Source: Adineta vaga | Lineage: Eukaryota; Rotifera | DNA: 64,000 bases | Direction: 5' to 3' | NCBI GenBank assembly: GCA_021613535.1 | Contig: CP075493.1 | Coordinates: forward strand, 2,356,001-2,420,000 | Shown here: one piece after another, positions 10,269 to 22,935 of the stretch | Position numbering within the stretch: the first letter of the stretch is position 1 | Layout of the letters: each line of letters opens with the position of its first letter | The notes under the pieces: model-generated | The model's database searches: none | What the model was told of the DNA's origin: nothing | The model's input: only the letters and a program-made list of their open reading frames with translations | Position numbers and translations under genes: made by a program

Positions 10269-13200
10269 TTACACACTACTTTCATGTAGTATTATGTGAT
10301 TTGTATCGATTGTATCTGTTGGAAATCGATTGGAAAATGTTGATGATGATGATGATGATGATGATGAAGAAGATAATGTTCGTGAACGATCTTTTCTTGA
10401 AATTATAGGTGATGTTGTACTTGATGATGTTGCTGTTGGAGAATCACATGCAGAAGATTTAAGTGAAACACTACCTTCATCATCTTCATCAATATAGGCA
10501 ACATGTGGAAGATGACCATTAACTGGCTTTTTCCAAATTGATGGTTTCTCTTTTGATGAAGAATCTTGTTGAATTAAATGAGAATTTTTATTTAAATAAA
10601 CATAAGTCGCTTGTCGTTCTTCTGTCGATGGCGATGGCATAATACGATAAGAATTTCGACCTGTATTTTGTTCGATCATTGGACTTATATGACCATTGGT
10701 TGTAATTGTTGATGAAGGATTTGAAAAGGATTTCTCGAAACTTGGAGACGAAAGACGAACAATTGGTAATGGACGAATAATTGCTTGAGATGGAGATACT
10801 TGCACACGTGGAGACATAGATAATGTTGTTGGACGAAGAAATATACGAGGAGATATAAGTGTAGGTAAATGAAGCTAAAGAAAAGAATATTATATTTGGT
10901 TGGATTGAAAGGTTATAGGAAAAAAAATGACTTACATGTGGATTACCATTCTGATGTATGTAAGAATCTTTCGGACTATTAATAATTTTTTGTGGTGACG
11001 GTGCATATGGTGAATTCGATTGAATTTGAGAATTATCAATAAATGTTGGAGATCTAAAGAGAGAGAGAGAGAAAAAAGGTCAAGATGAGAATATGTTCAA
11101 ATCAGAGAAACTAATTCTTGTCTTCATTTTTAATATTATTTGTATTCAAATACTTACTCTTGTCGAATAGTATTTAATGTTGGTTGAAGATTTGATTCAT
11201 TTTGTTGTAAACTTGTTTCACTAGCTGAAATACTCGTTTTTAAGATATGTCGATGACGTGCATAATATTTTGATGCAACATTTGTTTGACGTTTTGAACC
11301 AAATCCTTGTCCACTATTCACCGATGCTATCTCGCCATTTTGTGGTAATTGATTATGATAAATATTCGATGAATAATGTGAATGTGGTGGTGATGGTGGA
11401 GGTATTTGTTCATTAAATGAATCATCACCATTTAATTGTTGATTAAAGATTAATTTGTCTTCTTCATTATCTTTTATTGATGGTACCATTGGATTTGATG
11501 GTGATAATTGAGGTGTTTGTGGTGGCGGTGGTGGTTCACTATAAGATTGATTTAAAAGACGTTTCTTATTTCGACTGGAACAACAATTATAATATTGACA
11601 ATGCATTGTTAAATCTGAACGTGAGAGAAGATAGAATGCCATTATATAGAAAGTCAAAAGTAGAACAAAGATTCCATAAAGATGATTATAAATCGAATGT
11701 TCAAATCGAATATTATAGGAATGTAATGGATGAATGTAAATCGATAAACTTGAAAGAAAGATAAATATAAGAAGAAATAATTGAAATAGAATTGATAATA
11801 ATTGATTAGATGGTTGATGTTGATGATCCATATCTGAGGAACATAAACTATCTAAATGTGATTGACGACAATCCATATGTGGTAAAGTTTGTTCAAAATT
11901 TAGATTTGTTGATGGAATAATAATTGGTAAGGTTTCAGTTGGTTTAGATGATGAATTATTATCATCCATTTCAATATTTGTTTCTGGTTCATTTTCGTTT
12001 TCATTTTCATTTTCATCTTCATCTGGTGAATTACGTAAACGTATCGCTTCTTTTGTTAAACGTTTAATATTTAAACGAGCAGCCAAAAGAAATATCAATA
12101 AGAGAAAAATAAAGATAACAATTGGAATAAATAAAGTCAATAAAGATTCGAAATTATTCAGAAAACAACTAAAATAAAGAATATTTAGGTTATTCTTAAT
12201 CACATTAAGCGTTTACTTACATTTTATTAGATGTATATTGATCACGTGATATAGCGACATTAATTCCACAAATAATAAATGATATTCCATATGCTAATAA
12301 ATAAAATTGAATAACTGGTTTTACTTTCAATTTCATTATTGGTAATCCATCATCATCATAATCAACAATTGTAACAGAAGATTTCGGATTATCATCTGCA
12401 TCATCTCCATGACCTTTACCTGACCAAATAATGTAGAGTTTTTGCCAGATACAACTAAAAGAAATCAATTATCGATCGAATATTCATTCAAAATATCACA
12501 TACTATGTTAATAATGTTAACCAAAGTATAGTTGTTAAACAAAGGTAATGAAGTGTAATGGAAATAAATTGACATAAAACTAAATATCGACTTTGTCGTA
12601 TACCAAAAGCAAATAATGGAAATAGAATGGCCAAGCTAAGCCAATAATTGATTAAACAATGGAAAAAATTTCTTGGCATTAAATAAACTCTATAAATAAA
12701 TTTAAAAATTCTTTTTTGTTTTCGTTTGAAAAACGATTGAAATTCGACTTACTTGTGACAACAAATATAAAAAAATATACAAACACAGAAACAAGCTGAT
12801 GCAATTAATGATGAAACATAGATCGCTAATTCCAAGTAATTTGTATTTAAAAATAAACTTTTATTTTCATCCCAATCGTTCATATATGTTATTGATAAAG
12901 GATTAGTTTTTGTTATAGTACAATCTGTAGATATAGAATCAATATTCTGAAAATATTAACGAAAAAAAAACAAGATCAGTTATTCTTCAATGAAAATACA
13001 AAACAATGATATTACTTTTTGATTAGTTGTACAAAGAGATGAGTCTAGTTGCCAAGATGTTTGATTAGAATTCCATATTCGAATCAAACCTAAATTCGAT
13101 CCACCATAAAATGTTAATTTTACCGTTGTTGATGTATTTTTTGTTGTTACTATAAATAGAATATTGAATATCATCTGATGAGAAAATGTTGTCAATTTAG

Positions 13201-15000
13201 TGATTATCAAAACGTTTTTCAATCGATAAAGTAAGTATGTTTTTATTATATAGATATATATACAAGAATAACAAGGCTGGCTTCTTCAAAATTGGAAGAC
13301 TTATAATTTCTTTAGTAAAATAAATGATAAATTCTCATCGTATATTATTCAGATTCAAATCTTCCGACAAAATCAACTTATGATCGATCTTACCTGGTTT
13401 CATATACATAACAGGATTATCATTATTCTTTCTATCCGATGTAAATAATATCGCTTGTCGATAGAAAATAATCTTAAATGTTAACGATTGATTTGTCGTC
13501 ATATTTGATCTGAATGGAAATTGAATCGTTGCTAATCTTGACTAGAAATGAAAAGACAGAAATGATTTCTTTTTCCAACAGAAATCAACAATATCAAACC
13601 TCGTGACGTTTAAAATGTCGATTAACAATTCCACAAATAATTGTTAATAAAGGTCTATTTGGTATAAAACATACAGTTGGTGGTAATGGTGATTCTAAAG
13701 TCATTGCTGTTAATTGTTTTCCAACATAAACCCATGATTGATTGGTAACATCTAATAATTGTTCTAAGATTGCTTTTAATCGATATAAGGCTAATTGATA
13801 TTCTTTAATAATAATAAAATTTTGTTTAATTTGTAAAATAAAATCTGTTAAACGATAGATTAACATGGAAATTTCTTCAATATTTCTCTTCGAGGAAATA
13901 TATTTGTTATGTTCTTCATCGATTAAATCAATTAGAAAAATAATATCATCAAATTGAAACTCATCAAGATTTAGTTGAGAAATATATGTTACTAATTTCG
14001 ATAACAAATTAGTTTGATTATGTGATAATATACGATCAAATTCGCGTGAAATATTTGTTCGAAATGCACATTGAGATAAATCTAAATCGATCCATTGTCG
14101 ATTTTTTGAACATGTATACGATGCTTGAGCTTGATATTCAAACCAAGCTGCAGAACCAAATGGACATTTTAATTGAATTGTTTGACCAGTTAATGTTCGT
14201 GGCCAATAGAAGTATCCTTTCGATGTATCCATTTGTATTGATTGACAAAAATGATTCAATTGAGAATTTAAAACATGTAATGATGTTGAACGATTTTGAT
14301 TTAAACTATGACATGTCCATAGACCTGAATGATTGGATTGTAAACGTGGAAGAAAAATTTCGGAATTCGATGAATAAAATTCATGATTAAATGTCCAAAA
14401 AAGTTTTGTATTCGAAGAACAATTGAAGGTAAATGAATCATTTTCATAAACAATTTGTGATTGTTCAGGTGTAATGTAAAGGAAATTTTTCTTATTTAAA
14501 CAAAAATCTTTTTCTTTACAATTGATTACATTTCGAAGATTAATTGTTTCAAACCATTTCATGATCCATTTCATTTGACAGGTACAATTTAATGGATTAT
14601 TTGAAAGATCAAGATTAATATTGGAAATTTCATTGAATGTTTTCGGAATTATTCTGATGAAATTATTTTGAAGATATAAGGAAGATAACTGTGGAAATTT
14701 TGCAAATAAATTCGATGGTAATGATTGAAGATTATTAAAAGATAAATCAAGTGTTTGAAGATTATCCAGATTTGACAAAGAATTTATCGATGAGAAAGAA
14801 TTCGATGAAAGATTTAAGACAATTGTCGACTTAGGAAATTGTATGTCAAGATTAAGAAAGAAATCGTCGGTCAATTGATGATTAGTACATGTTATTATAG
14901 TTAAATCTGATGAGCATATACAAGAATTTGTAGATGGACATTGATCAGTTAATATATATTGAGTAAGATAAAATATTAATAACAGATATAAAGATAACAT
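10269..15000 (-). CDS. Adhesion G-protein-coupled receptor, ADGRA (GPR124/GPR125) type
   Basis: A surface receptor. The first exon (15000-13594) encodes a signal peptide (MLSLYLLLIFYLTQYILT) and an LRR N-cap (CPSTNSCIC). Several LRRs follow (LQTLDLSFNNLQSLPSN), then an LRR C-cap (NPLNCTCQMKWIMKW), an Ig domain with cysteines in FNCSSN and GLWTCHS, and a hormone-receptor domain ending near SQC. A GAIN-like helical region follows. Later exons carry the seven helices, for example YLELAIYVSSLIASACF, HCLINYWLSLAILFPLF, FYLLAYGISFIICGI and LLTLFIPIVIFIFLLL, then a long Ser/Pro-rich tail. The order LRR-Ig-HormR-7TM is specific to the ADGRA group. The tail ends ESSV, a class I PDZ ligand; vertebrate ADGRA2 ends ETTV. 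The GPS cleavage motif is degenerate (NPLSITY instead of HLT/S). Exon edges in 10820-13590 are approximate. Confidence 0.85.
10339..10371. repeat. GAT trinucleotide repeat
   Basis: GAT repeats inside the last coding exon of the ADGRA gene. On the coding strand they read as a poly-Ser run in the cytoplasmic tail. Confidence 0.8.
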
Positions 15001-15740
15001 GATGTTAATAACAATGAAGATGGAAAGTGTTGACCGATGTTGAAGTCAGCGAACGAATGAACCACACTTGTTGCTTTTTCTTTCCTTCTTCTTATTCTTG
15101 ATCGATATACATTGAACAAAAAAATATATACATGCATATTGTATACCGACATGCATATTCATTCTATTCTATTCTTTACTTTTCTTTTCTTCTTCTTCTC
15201 TGTATATTGTATTGTACATACATACAGTTTGCTTGCTTGCGGTATGATTCAATGATTCTTGCTACTGGATATTTAAACTGAAAAAGATTTATTGAACTTA
15301 TTATTCAAGAATAAGTTGATAAAATCCTAACATTTTCTCCAGTCGTTTTCATCAATTATAAAAATAAAAAGTGAAAAAGAAGTATAGATGGAGCCAGTTG
15401 CTCGTATTTAATGACAATTTGTATTTATTCATTTTCTTATTAAAATAAATGTGGAAAATAATGATTCTATAATCAATACTAGACCCCTGTTCTGACATCT
15501 GGCTTACGCCTCTGCCCATTATGGATTCTTCTATTAGGTCGCGAATTTATCGATATACATAATGTACATTTTCCGTATGTATTTAATCGAATGATTAAGA
15601 AGAATGTTATGAGTATGTTTTTAGATGGGAAGATATGTTTGTCACATTGATTTGTTTGATTGTACCAGCTGATAAGAGATTTTAAAAGTGAACTATGCCA
15701 AATATTTTTTGTAATTTAAAGGTATTGGTTTATTACTTCG
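15001..15740. other. Divergent intergenic region
   Basis: Lies between the ADGRA start (15000) and the open frame at 15741. It contains CT-rich runs near 15060-15200. No additional gene is seen; promoters are expected here. Confidence 0.4.
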
Positions 15741-16436
15741 ATGGCAAAACCAAGAATTGCTGATCGACTAACACGATATCTTCGATTTCTTACTTTATTT
15801 TTTATCGTATATATATTAACGTATGGCATTTATACGAATTTTTATGTATTTAAATTGATTAATTTTCAGACTGTAATCACCAGTACGATTTTACCATATA
15901 TCGGCTTTCTTACATCATCGTCAAATCAAATGAAAATTCTTCAAAATTGTCCAAGACTTCAATATAAAGATGGATTTTATATTGTTAATCATACAATTAA
16001 CAATGCAAGAAAACGACATCAAACGGTTATTGATGCTTTATTCACTAGTGTTGTCACCGTTCTTGTTACAGTCACTACATTATGCATTTGATGTGGATTA
16101 GAATTAGAACAATTAACATGTAATTTCAAACAACCAATTTCATTATTGGTTTGGGCTGTTTTGTTAAATTGTCTACTTACCATTGTTATCATCTGCAATA
16201 ACAAAAAATTTTCGATTAGATGAATCAACAAGTTTAGGTTTATTATCAACAGCAAGTACATCAGATAAGAAAAAGAGTCTATGTGAAAAAACGATCATTT
16301 GAATTTTAGGTGGTGGTGGTTCATCAACTATCTATACAGCATTACTTGCTGGTGATGATCGCATTATCATCCTGAGTTGTACAGTTCTAAACCTTGTATG
16401 TGTTGCAGAAGAAATTAAATTCAGAAAAACTTAAAA
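15741..16436 (+). CDS. Unresolved small multi-pass membrane protein locus
   Basis: The open frame 15741-16091 begins MAKPRIADRLTRYLRFLTLF and is hydrophobic near its start and end. After a TGA at 16089-16091 the same frame continues with a further hydrophobic segment (ISLLVWAVLLNCLLTIV) to about 16221. A third open piece after an AG at 16310 (IIILSCTVLNLVCV) ends at the TAA near 16433. This looks like a four-helix membrane protein that is either split by introns I could not place or broken by a nonsense codon. The opposite strand also has open pieces with good splice signals (GTACTT...TTGCAG near 16195-16256). The coding strand is therefore not certain. No family was recognised. Confidence 0.35.
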
Positions 16437-16609
16437 CTCACTACGATAAATTAAAATTTCAATTTTTCGACGTCATCAATTACTATACACATCGTTGTAT
16501 TCCTTCGATCAGGAGTTTTTTAATTTGGAAAATAATTAAATAGGCGCAATTTATTAATTGTTTTTCACTTGTCATATTGTTTTATTCGATTATTTATATT
16601 ATTTTTCAA

Positions 16610-16975
16610 ATGGGTGCTGGTGGCATATATCCTAATTATCCTTCTTCAAACGGTTATACGGGTTACCACCGTCCATATTATAATCATGGCAGATATCCGT
16701 CTCCTGGACATATTCCATCTTACGGTTATCCACCAAATAACGGAATGAGTTACGGACGAGGTTTTCATCGTCCATATGCTTCAATGAACTATGGTCCTAT
16801 GATAAATAGTTTTCCACCAAGTGTATATCATCAACAGATTAGTAATGGTGGAGTTTTAAATCCACATCATGCTGCTTTCGGTGGTTTACAATCAGCACCA
16901 CCATCAGCAACACCAGACGGTAATATTCACTTCCATCGACCTCGCGAACATAGACCACATTTTGATGATCAATAA
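16610..16975 (+). CDS. Gly/Pro/Tyr/His-rich low-complexity protein
   Basis: The frame is open from an ATG at 16577, but the compositional signature starts at MGAGGIYPNYPSS (16610), which I favour as the start. About 120 residues rich in G, P, Y, H, N and S, with repeated H-R-P-Y/H units (YHRPYYNHG, FHRPYASMN, HFHRPREHRPH). There is no hydrophobic core, so it is probably disordered. Frames of this composition are seen in RNA-binding, shell/cuticle and phase-separating proteins; I cannot choose. An ORF on the opposite strand (16839-17069) is a shadow. The frame ends at the TAA at 16973-16975. Confidence 0.5.
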   Translation: MGAGGIYPNYPSSNGYTGYHRPYYNHGRYPSPGHIPSYGYPPNNGMSYGRGFHRPYASMNYGPMINSFPPSVYHQQISNGGVLNPHHAAFGGLQSAPPSATPDGNIHFHRPREHRPHFDDQ

Positions 16976-17241
16976 ATCGATTTATGTTACTTATCATAGA
17001 TTTGTTTTCGAAATAGGTGATCAAGAAATAAGAAGAAGTAATATAAAATAGCAGTCGTAATAATATCATAAGAAAAGAACGTATAGGAAAATATTAATAC
17101 AAATCACGATTTGAACAAAGAGAAAAATAGTTATGGTTTGATTTGTCTGAATAATAGATGACACCGAAGATGTTTATCGAATAGGAAAAAAAAATAAACG
17201 TTTTCAGTTAAGAAAAGAAGTTTAGTCATTCGATGATACAA

Positions 17242-20200
17242 TTATCGTTTCTTGTTGTTACTACCTGGTTCTGGCTTTTGAACACCATAACCTATAAAAT
17301 ACAAGGACAATACGATAGGAATGAATATTTTAAACAAATAGTTATTATACCTGCTTGAGGATATTGTGGTGCACCAGCCATAGGATAAGGTGGAGCCGCT
17401 AAATATAAAAAGAAAAATTTCGATGCTAATAGATCACAACAAACATACCCATGTTGAAGAATGGATTGTATGGATTATAACCAGGTGGCATAGGAAAGAA
17501 TGGTTGCATATATGCACCTGGATATGGCAATGCTGCACCACCTAAATAGTAAAAGTACGTCGAATGTCTATTATTTTTTTAGATTCTCTTTCATACTAGG
17601 TACAGTTGGTGGAGCTTGACCACCAGTTACAGGAGCTGATGGTTGTTGTGCTTGTGGATATGCTGAAGCAGAATTAGCTGGATATCCTGAATCTGCAAAA
17701 CGCGAAAAAAAGATTTTCAAGTTGCTTTCATTTCAAAAAGGTCTATCATCTTTTCCCGATGCAATTAGTTATCAGTTTACATACTCATGTGTGGTATCGG
17801 TGGTGGTGGAGCTGTTGCTGAGGTTGGTGCCGAATTTCCTCCAACAATTCCTCGTTGAATATCTTTCATTAGATCTTCCTTTTCAGTTTTACGTGCAAAG
17901 ACAAAATCGGAAACCTTATTTTGAAATTTAAGTAATAATGGTGTAAGATCATTATAGAACTAGAAAGAGAAGTAATCGTTTATTAACTTAAAATAGATAA
18001 CTGAACAAACCTTCGTTCCTTCTCTTAAATTATTTAATAATTCTTGAAAAGCATCATACGCTCGAGCTAAATTTTTCATCATTTCTTCTCGCATTTCCGT
18101 TGATGCATTTCCTTGTTTTTCATTTTGAAATTGTTGATTTGCACGACGAATATTTTCAACTAAGTTTTCTTGTCTTGACACACTTTCATTAACTTGTTGT
18201 CGTAATGGTGCATAAATGGATTCAATTTCGTTAACAACAACACTATTCTCATCAGTATGACTTCCTTGTTGAAATGCAGCAATTAAACGTGCACGAACAC
18301 TATCTGAATCCGTATTTTTTAATTCCGATTCGATTACTTCACGTTCAGCTTTAACACCAGCTACTGTATCCATCAAACGATGTAATTCTTTTACGGCATA
18401 TGTATCACGTAAAGCACCAGCAGCAGATGCCGACGGAAGTTCATTGGCAATTTCATGCTGAAGAAAAAGAAAATATTGTAATCTGACATATCCTCTCATT
18501 TGAACAATTAAAATAGATAATTTACTGTTTGTTTACTAAGTAAAACAACACAATCACGATTCATTCGATATTTGTCTTGAACAATTTTATCAGCATTAAT
18601 AGCATTTTGAATAATATCCATATATTTTTTGGCTTCAGTACGTAATGGAACTGTCAACGTTGATGAGATAGTACGAGTCCATCGTTCTTTAAATTGACTA
18701 CGTAGTTCTGTATCACCACGTTCTTCATCATCTAACATACGATTTGTCTATCAAAGGATTATGACTACATATATTAATATGGAGAAACATCGAACATACT
18801 TCATCTAAAATTTCTTTATTACGACTTAATGCCGTTGGTAATTCACTGACCATCCGTTCCAATGTACTGATACCACCTTGTCGTTTGATTTCATTTGCTT
18901 TTTCAATAAGTGATGGTGGAATTTGACGACCACCATTATCTTCAATTGCAGCTGGTAAATTAAGTGAAGCCAAAAATCTACAAATATTAACAATGATAAA
19001 ATAACAAACTTTTCTCTCTCGGTATATTTTAATTACGCATTGAGTACATTGGTTGCTTCTCGTAAACGATTTATTTCAAGATTCATAATTTCAGCACGTT
19101 TTGAATTAAATGCTGCAAGAGCATTGTTCAATGCAATTGGAACCAATGAAGCAAATAAATCTAAATATATTATCATTGTAAGTAGATATCTTAGTTAATT
19201 ATATATTTAAGTACCTCGAAAATCTTGTGTTAATGGAAATGTAACCGGTAATGGTTTAGCAATTGGTTGTGCTAAAATTGTTTCAAGTGTTTTCGAATCT
19301 GGTAATCGTTCATGATAGACAAAATCATTGTCTTTATGAGCTGCAACTGATGATTTTGATATTTCATCTTGATTAGCACGAAGTGTTGGTGTAAAAGCAG
19401 CCGTTGTCGATTTACTTACAGCTTGATCAGCAAGTTCTTTAGCACGCTAAATTGAACAAAAATCATTTCTTTTCTTTATTTAAGAATATTCTTCATTTTT
19501 CTTACGTCAAATCGAACAACAGCAGTACCATATTTTCTATCAGCTTGAGCTTGTTTACCAGCATGATATTCTGCTTTGGATTGAAATAGTAAATATTTAA
19601 CCCACATCACATTTACAAAATTCTATAGACAAAAAAAGAATAGTATCGATCATTTTCCAAATGACAGTTTGTAAAATCATGAAAACAAAGTCAAAGGTCT
19701 CTCATAAATCTTACTTACATCTGGAATAATTTTCTTAGCACTTTCTGTTTTAGCTGATGTATACGCTTCTTTGTAGCAATCAGATGCATGTGCTGCAACT
19801 TTCGCCGCAACTTCATCTAAGCACAAAACGAGATAGATTTTCACATGTGAACTTCACATTTTCTACCTTTCAATGTCGCTGATTTTAAATAGACCAGTTC
19901 GGCTGCTTGTGCTAACATTAACCATGAAAGACTGGCTAAAACTGACGGTTCAAAGTCCACCGAAAAGTCCGTTAATGAATTAGCATTGACATAATCTTTT
20001 AAAAATGAAAATATGCCTGATGATAATTGAAAATATCTCAATGCTGCTTTCATTTGTTCGTCCGTTGATAAATTTTGACCTAATGCTAATTCACTATAAG
20101 CATGACCAATATTAAAAAGAACACAAGCTTTTTCATAAGCTAATTTCCATGAACCATTCGTTTTTTGTTTTCCACCAAATAAACCACCTCCACCAACGAA

Positions 20201-20542
20201 TGCATCTTGCCATTTGAAATAAATTCGTATTTGATTTTCAGTTATTGGCAGTTTATATTCAATTGCATGTAATTGATCATAATATCTACATAGTCAAGAA
20301 AACAATATTGTATTTCAATGCGAAAAAAAAACGAATTTTTACCGAAGTAATTTTGAACAATCATCTCTATAATTACTACGAAGTAATGCTTCAGCACGTA
20401 ATGAATTGAATCCATCGACTGATGCCGAATAATCTTCTTTATCACCAAATGTTGCTTTAATAAAATTTTTAATCGGTGTGGATAAAGTCACATCAAAAGC
20501 CTTCTTAGCTGGTACAGATAGAAAATGATTTGGATTTGACAT
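17242..20542 (-). CDS. PDCD6IP: ALIX / PDCD6IP, Bro1-domain ESCRT adaptor
   Basis: ALIX links ESCRT-I and ESCRT-III in endosomal sorting, membrane repair and cytokinesis. Translation starts at 20542 ([18 protein letters not shown]). The N-terminal Bro1 domain is clear ([51 protein letters not shown]). The middle forms the V domain with long helices ([29 protein letters not shown], then a segment reading [16 protein letters not shown]). The C-terminal proline-rich region ([26 protein letters not shown]) ends in GSNNKKR at 17242. The PRR is shorter than in vertebrates but keeps the Pro/Tyr composition used for ALG-2, TSG101 and CEP55 contacts; individual motifs could not be confirmed. At least eight short introns interrupt it. 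Confidence 0.92.
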
Positions 20543-21261
20543 GGTTAGTTTGCTTTCGTTTATACTTCTATCTAAAGAAAACGAATCATATAAACTTCGT
20601 CTTCTTCTTCAAGATTAATAAATCTAAAAAAATGATTCACAAAAACATTACACTATTCAAACAATCAACAATGAGTCATTAAATATTCAGAACCAATGAA
20701 AAAATATCAGACCTTTTTCTCTCTTGACTATAAATATATCGACATCGGCAACAAGAAGGTAAATAAATAAATAACTAACTTCGTATGACTAATCAAATAT
20801 TATCGAGGATTTCCATACATTGGATAAGATTATGAACACTAAAAAACAAAAAACTGATCCAAAATGAAGTTTAATCTCCATATATATATATATATAACAT
20901 CTGATATAAAGAAGTCTTTAGTAACTGATAAGATGATTACTCATTCTAAAAATCGTGTAGTTATTCAACTAACAAGAGATGATTACTAATTTGAAACATT
21001 TATAACAAATTGTCATACATGAAACTTTACAAGAGATCATTCCATTGAAATACAGAGAAGATAATATAAAGAAATGACTTTTTTTTGGATAATTGTTTTA
21101 TGAGCATGAATTTCACTCGATTTGTAAATTATAACCTTCACACTTATTTGAGATGAAGGTGAATCGATTTTATCCTTGAAAATGTATTTCTTTTATACTG
21201 AAAAGTATAGAGTATGTTTGTTAAAAAAGGAGAAGAAGAAATAATAAAAAAATAAAAAAAT
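20543..21261. other. Intergenic region upstream of ALIX
   Basis: AT-rich, with a (TA)n tract at about 20880-20896. It holds the ALIX promoter side and the 3' end of the next gene. No gene is seen. Confidence 0.4.
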
Positions 21262-22935
21262 TTAAAGAATTGTATCTGGTCGATAACTCGTTGAACTTGT
21301 TGTAGTCGTTGTTAATTCACTTGAACTTTCTGTGAATGAATCAGTTACATAGATATTTGATCGATCTGTTGTTGATTGAGATATCATTGGCTTATATTTC
21401 GGTTTAGTTTGATCGTCTTTCAAAAGTGATGTACGTCCTTGGAAAGTTTTCTTTATTGTTGAAGAATTGGAATTCATATTTGGAAGTTCTTTTTTTAGTT
21501 TAGGTCGATTTTTATTCCAGATTATATAATAAATCATAAATGATAAACCAGCAAGAAGTAGACCAGTACAAATGCCGAGTATTAACATCCAAATGTTACC
21601 TACCATTGCTTCTTTATGTACATAAGATTTATTTGATGCATCATCGCTGAGACGTTGATATACACTTGTTTTATTCGAAATAAGTAAAGCTAATGGTGTT
21701 GGAATAGTCGTTGATTGATTAATATGAAGTTCAATTTCATCCTCATCATCAACATGAGGTGGTTGAAGATTAGTTACTTGTATTATACTTAAACGTAGGG
21801 GTAATATTGATCGTTGTGGTGATGGAAATATCAATGACATATTTAAACATGGATCAGAATTTGTCAATATACAAATATGTAACAATGGTCGAAGAACATC
21901 AGTATAGAAAAGTACATTTTTATATGTAACAATATCATCATAGCCTAGTGTTGAACGTGATCCACGTTTTTCTGTCAGAATTTCGCGTCGATCAAAATTT
22001 GTATGTTCATTTAAGTGAACAGCAAGAATCTTTTCTTCTAAACTTAAATACATAATTTTTGTCGAAAAATTAATTGTTGCAATACAAGGATATGGACGAT
22101 TATCATATGATGATGGAATTTTAAATAAAAAAATACATTCATTCACACCCAATGAACAACGTATAACTGTACACCACCCATACGAATCACCAATAATATA
22201 ACCTTCGGTTGTAACTTGATCGATAATCATATCACTAATACGTAAATTAGGACTTAGTTCTCGTAAACGTTTCATAAATGGTGCTGAACCACGTGTACGT
22301 GGTTTTTGTAGGAGATCAATTATTTGAATATCTGAATGACCATAGACATAGAGAATCGATGAAACTTGATGAATATTAAGAAACAATGGCATTTCACTAC
22401 GAATCGAATTCATTACTGAATGATTAGAAAAATTTGATATCCACCATCCATCTGAATATTGTAAACGATAAACAGTACGTTCATGAGGTGCTGTTAAATA
22501 GATATGACCATGATCATCACCAGCTACATCATGAAAACGCGGAACATCTTCTTGTGTTAATAATAAATGAAAGGAATCATCACCACCAAATATAACTGGC
22601 CACCAAACATAGACACCTGATAATGATGTAAGTACCACTACAGATGTTGTTTGTTCTTTTGTAGACGATTTCTCATCTTCAATTGATTCTTCGTCATGAT
22701 TATCTCTTGAAACTTCATACTGATCACGAGCTGAGCTGATTTTCTGACGAACTTTATCCGTTTGTGATGAGATTCGTTGACGAATATTTAATGAAGTACC
22801 ATTTTTTAATGCTAAAGATCTGTTGCTTCTAAGAATAGATGTTGATGTTAAATTAATAAGAAGAACAATAATAAGAATAATGATGGCTGAATAAGAATAA
22901 TAGCTCATCGAAAAAAGAAATATGATTAATGTCAA
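21262..22935 (-). CDS. Orphan single-pass membrane protein with propeller-like ectodomain
   Basis: An uninterrupted 557-codon frame, unusual in this intron-rich window. The N-terminus is hydrophobic (SAIIILIIVLLINL) and looks like a signal peptide or anchor; initiation could be at 22935 or at the second Met (22908). The ectodomain, about residues 95-425, has repeated beta-type segments (VVVLTSLSGVYVWWP, DDHGHIYLTAPHERTVYRLQ, SSILYVYGHSDIQIIDL, TEGYIIGDSYGWCTVIRC, KNVLFYTDVLRPLLHI). This cadence resembles NHL/YWTD-type propellers, but I see no diagnostic motif. N-glycosylation sites are present (NFSNHS, NMS). A single TM helix (IWMLILGICTGLLLAGLSFMIYYIIW) precedes a basic, Ser/Thr-rich tail. 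I do not recognise the family. The 22936-23513 frames upstream are unsupported. Confidence 0.7.
   Translation of the reverse strand: MTLIIFLFSMSYYSYSAIIILIIVLLINLTSTSILRSNRSLALKNGTSLNIRQRISSQTDKVRQKISSARDQYEVSRDNHDEESIEDEKSSTKEQTTSVVVLTSLSGVYVWWPVIFGGDDSFHLLLTQEDVPRFHDVAGDDHGHIYLTAPHERTVYRLQYSDGWWISNFSNHSVMNSIRSEMPLFLNIHQVSSILYVYGHSDIQIIDLLQKPRTRGSAPFMKRLRELSPNLRISDMIIDQVTTEGYIIGDSYGWCTVIRCSLGVNECIFLFKIPSSYDNRPYPCIATINFSTKIMYLSLEEKILAVHLNEHTNFDRREILTEKRGSRSTLGYDDIVTYKNVLFYTDVLRPLLHICILTNSDPCLNMSLIFPSPQRSILPLRLSIIQVTNLQPPHVDDEDEIELHINQSTTIPTPLALLISNKTSVYQRLSDDASNKSYVHKEAMVGNIWMLILGICTGLLLAGLSFMIYYIIWNKNRPKLKKELPNMNSNSSTIKKTFQGRTSLLKDDQTKPKYKPMISQSTTDRSNIYVTDSFTESSSELTTTTTSSTSYRPDTIL

Noticed and set aside
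11477-11764. Plus-strand 95-codon frame inside ADGRA
   Set aside because: Antisense shadow of the coding exon for the receptor tail.
15480-15560. Locally less AT-rich patch that looked like a possible tRNA
   Set aside because: No B-box GGTTCGANNCC and no cloverleaf pairing could be drawn.
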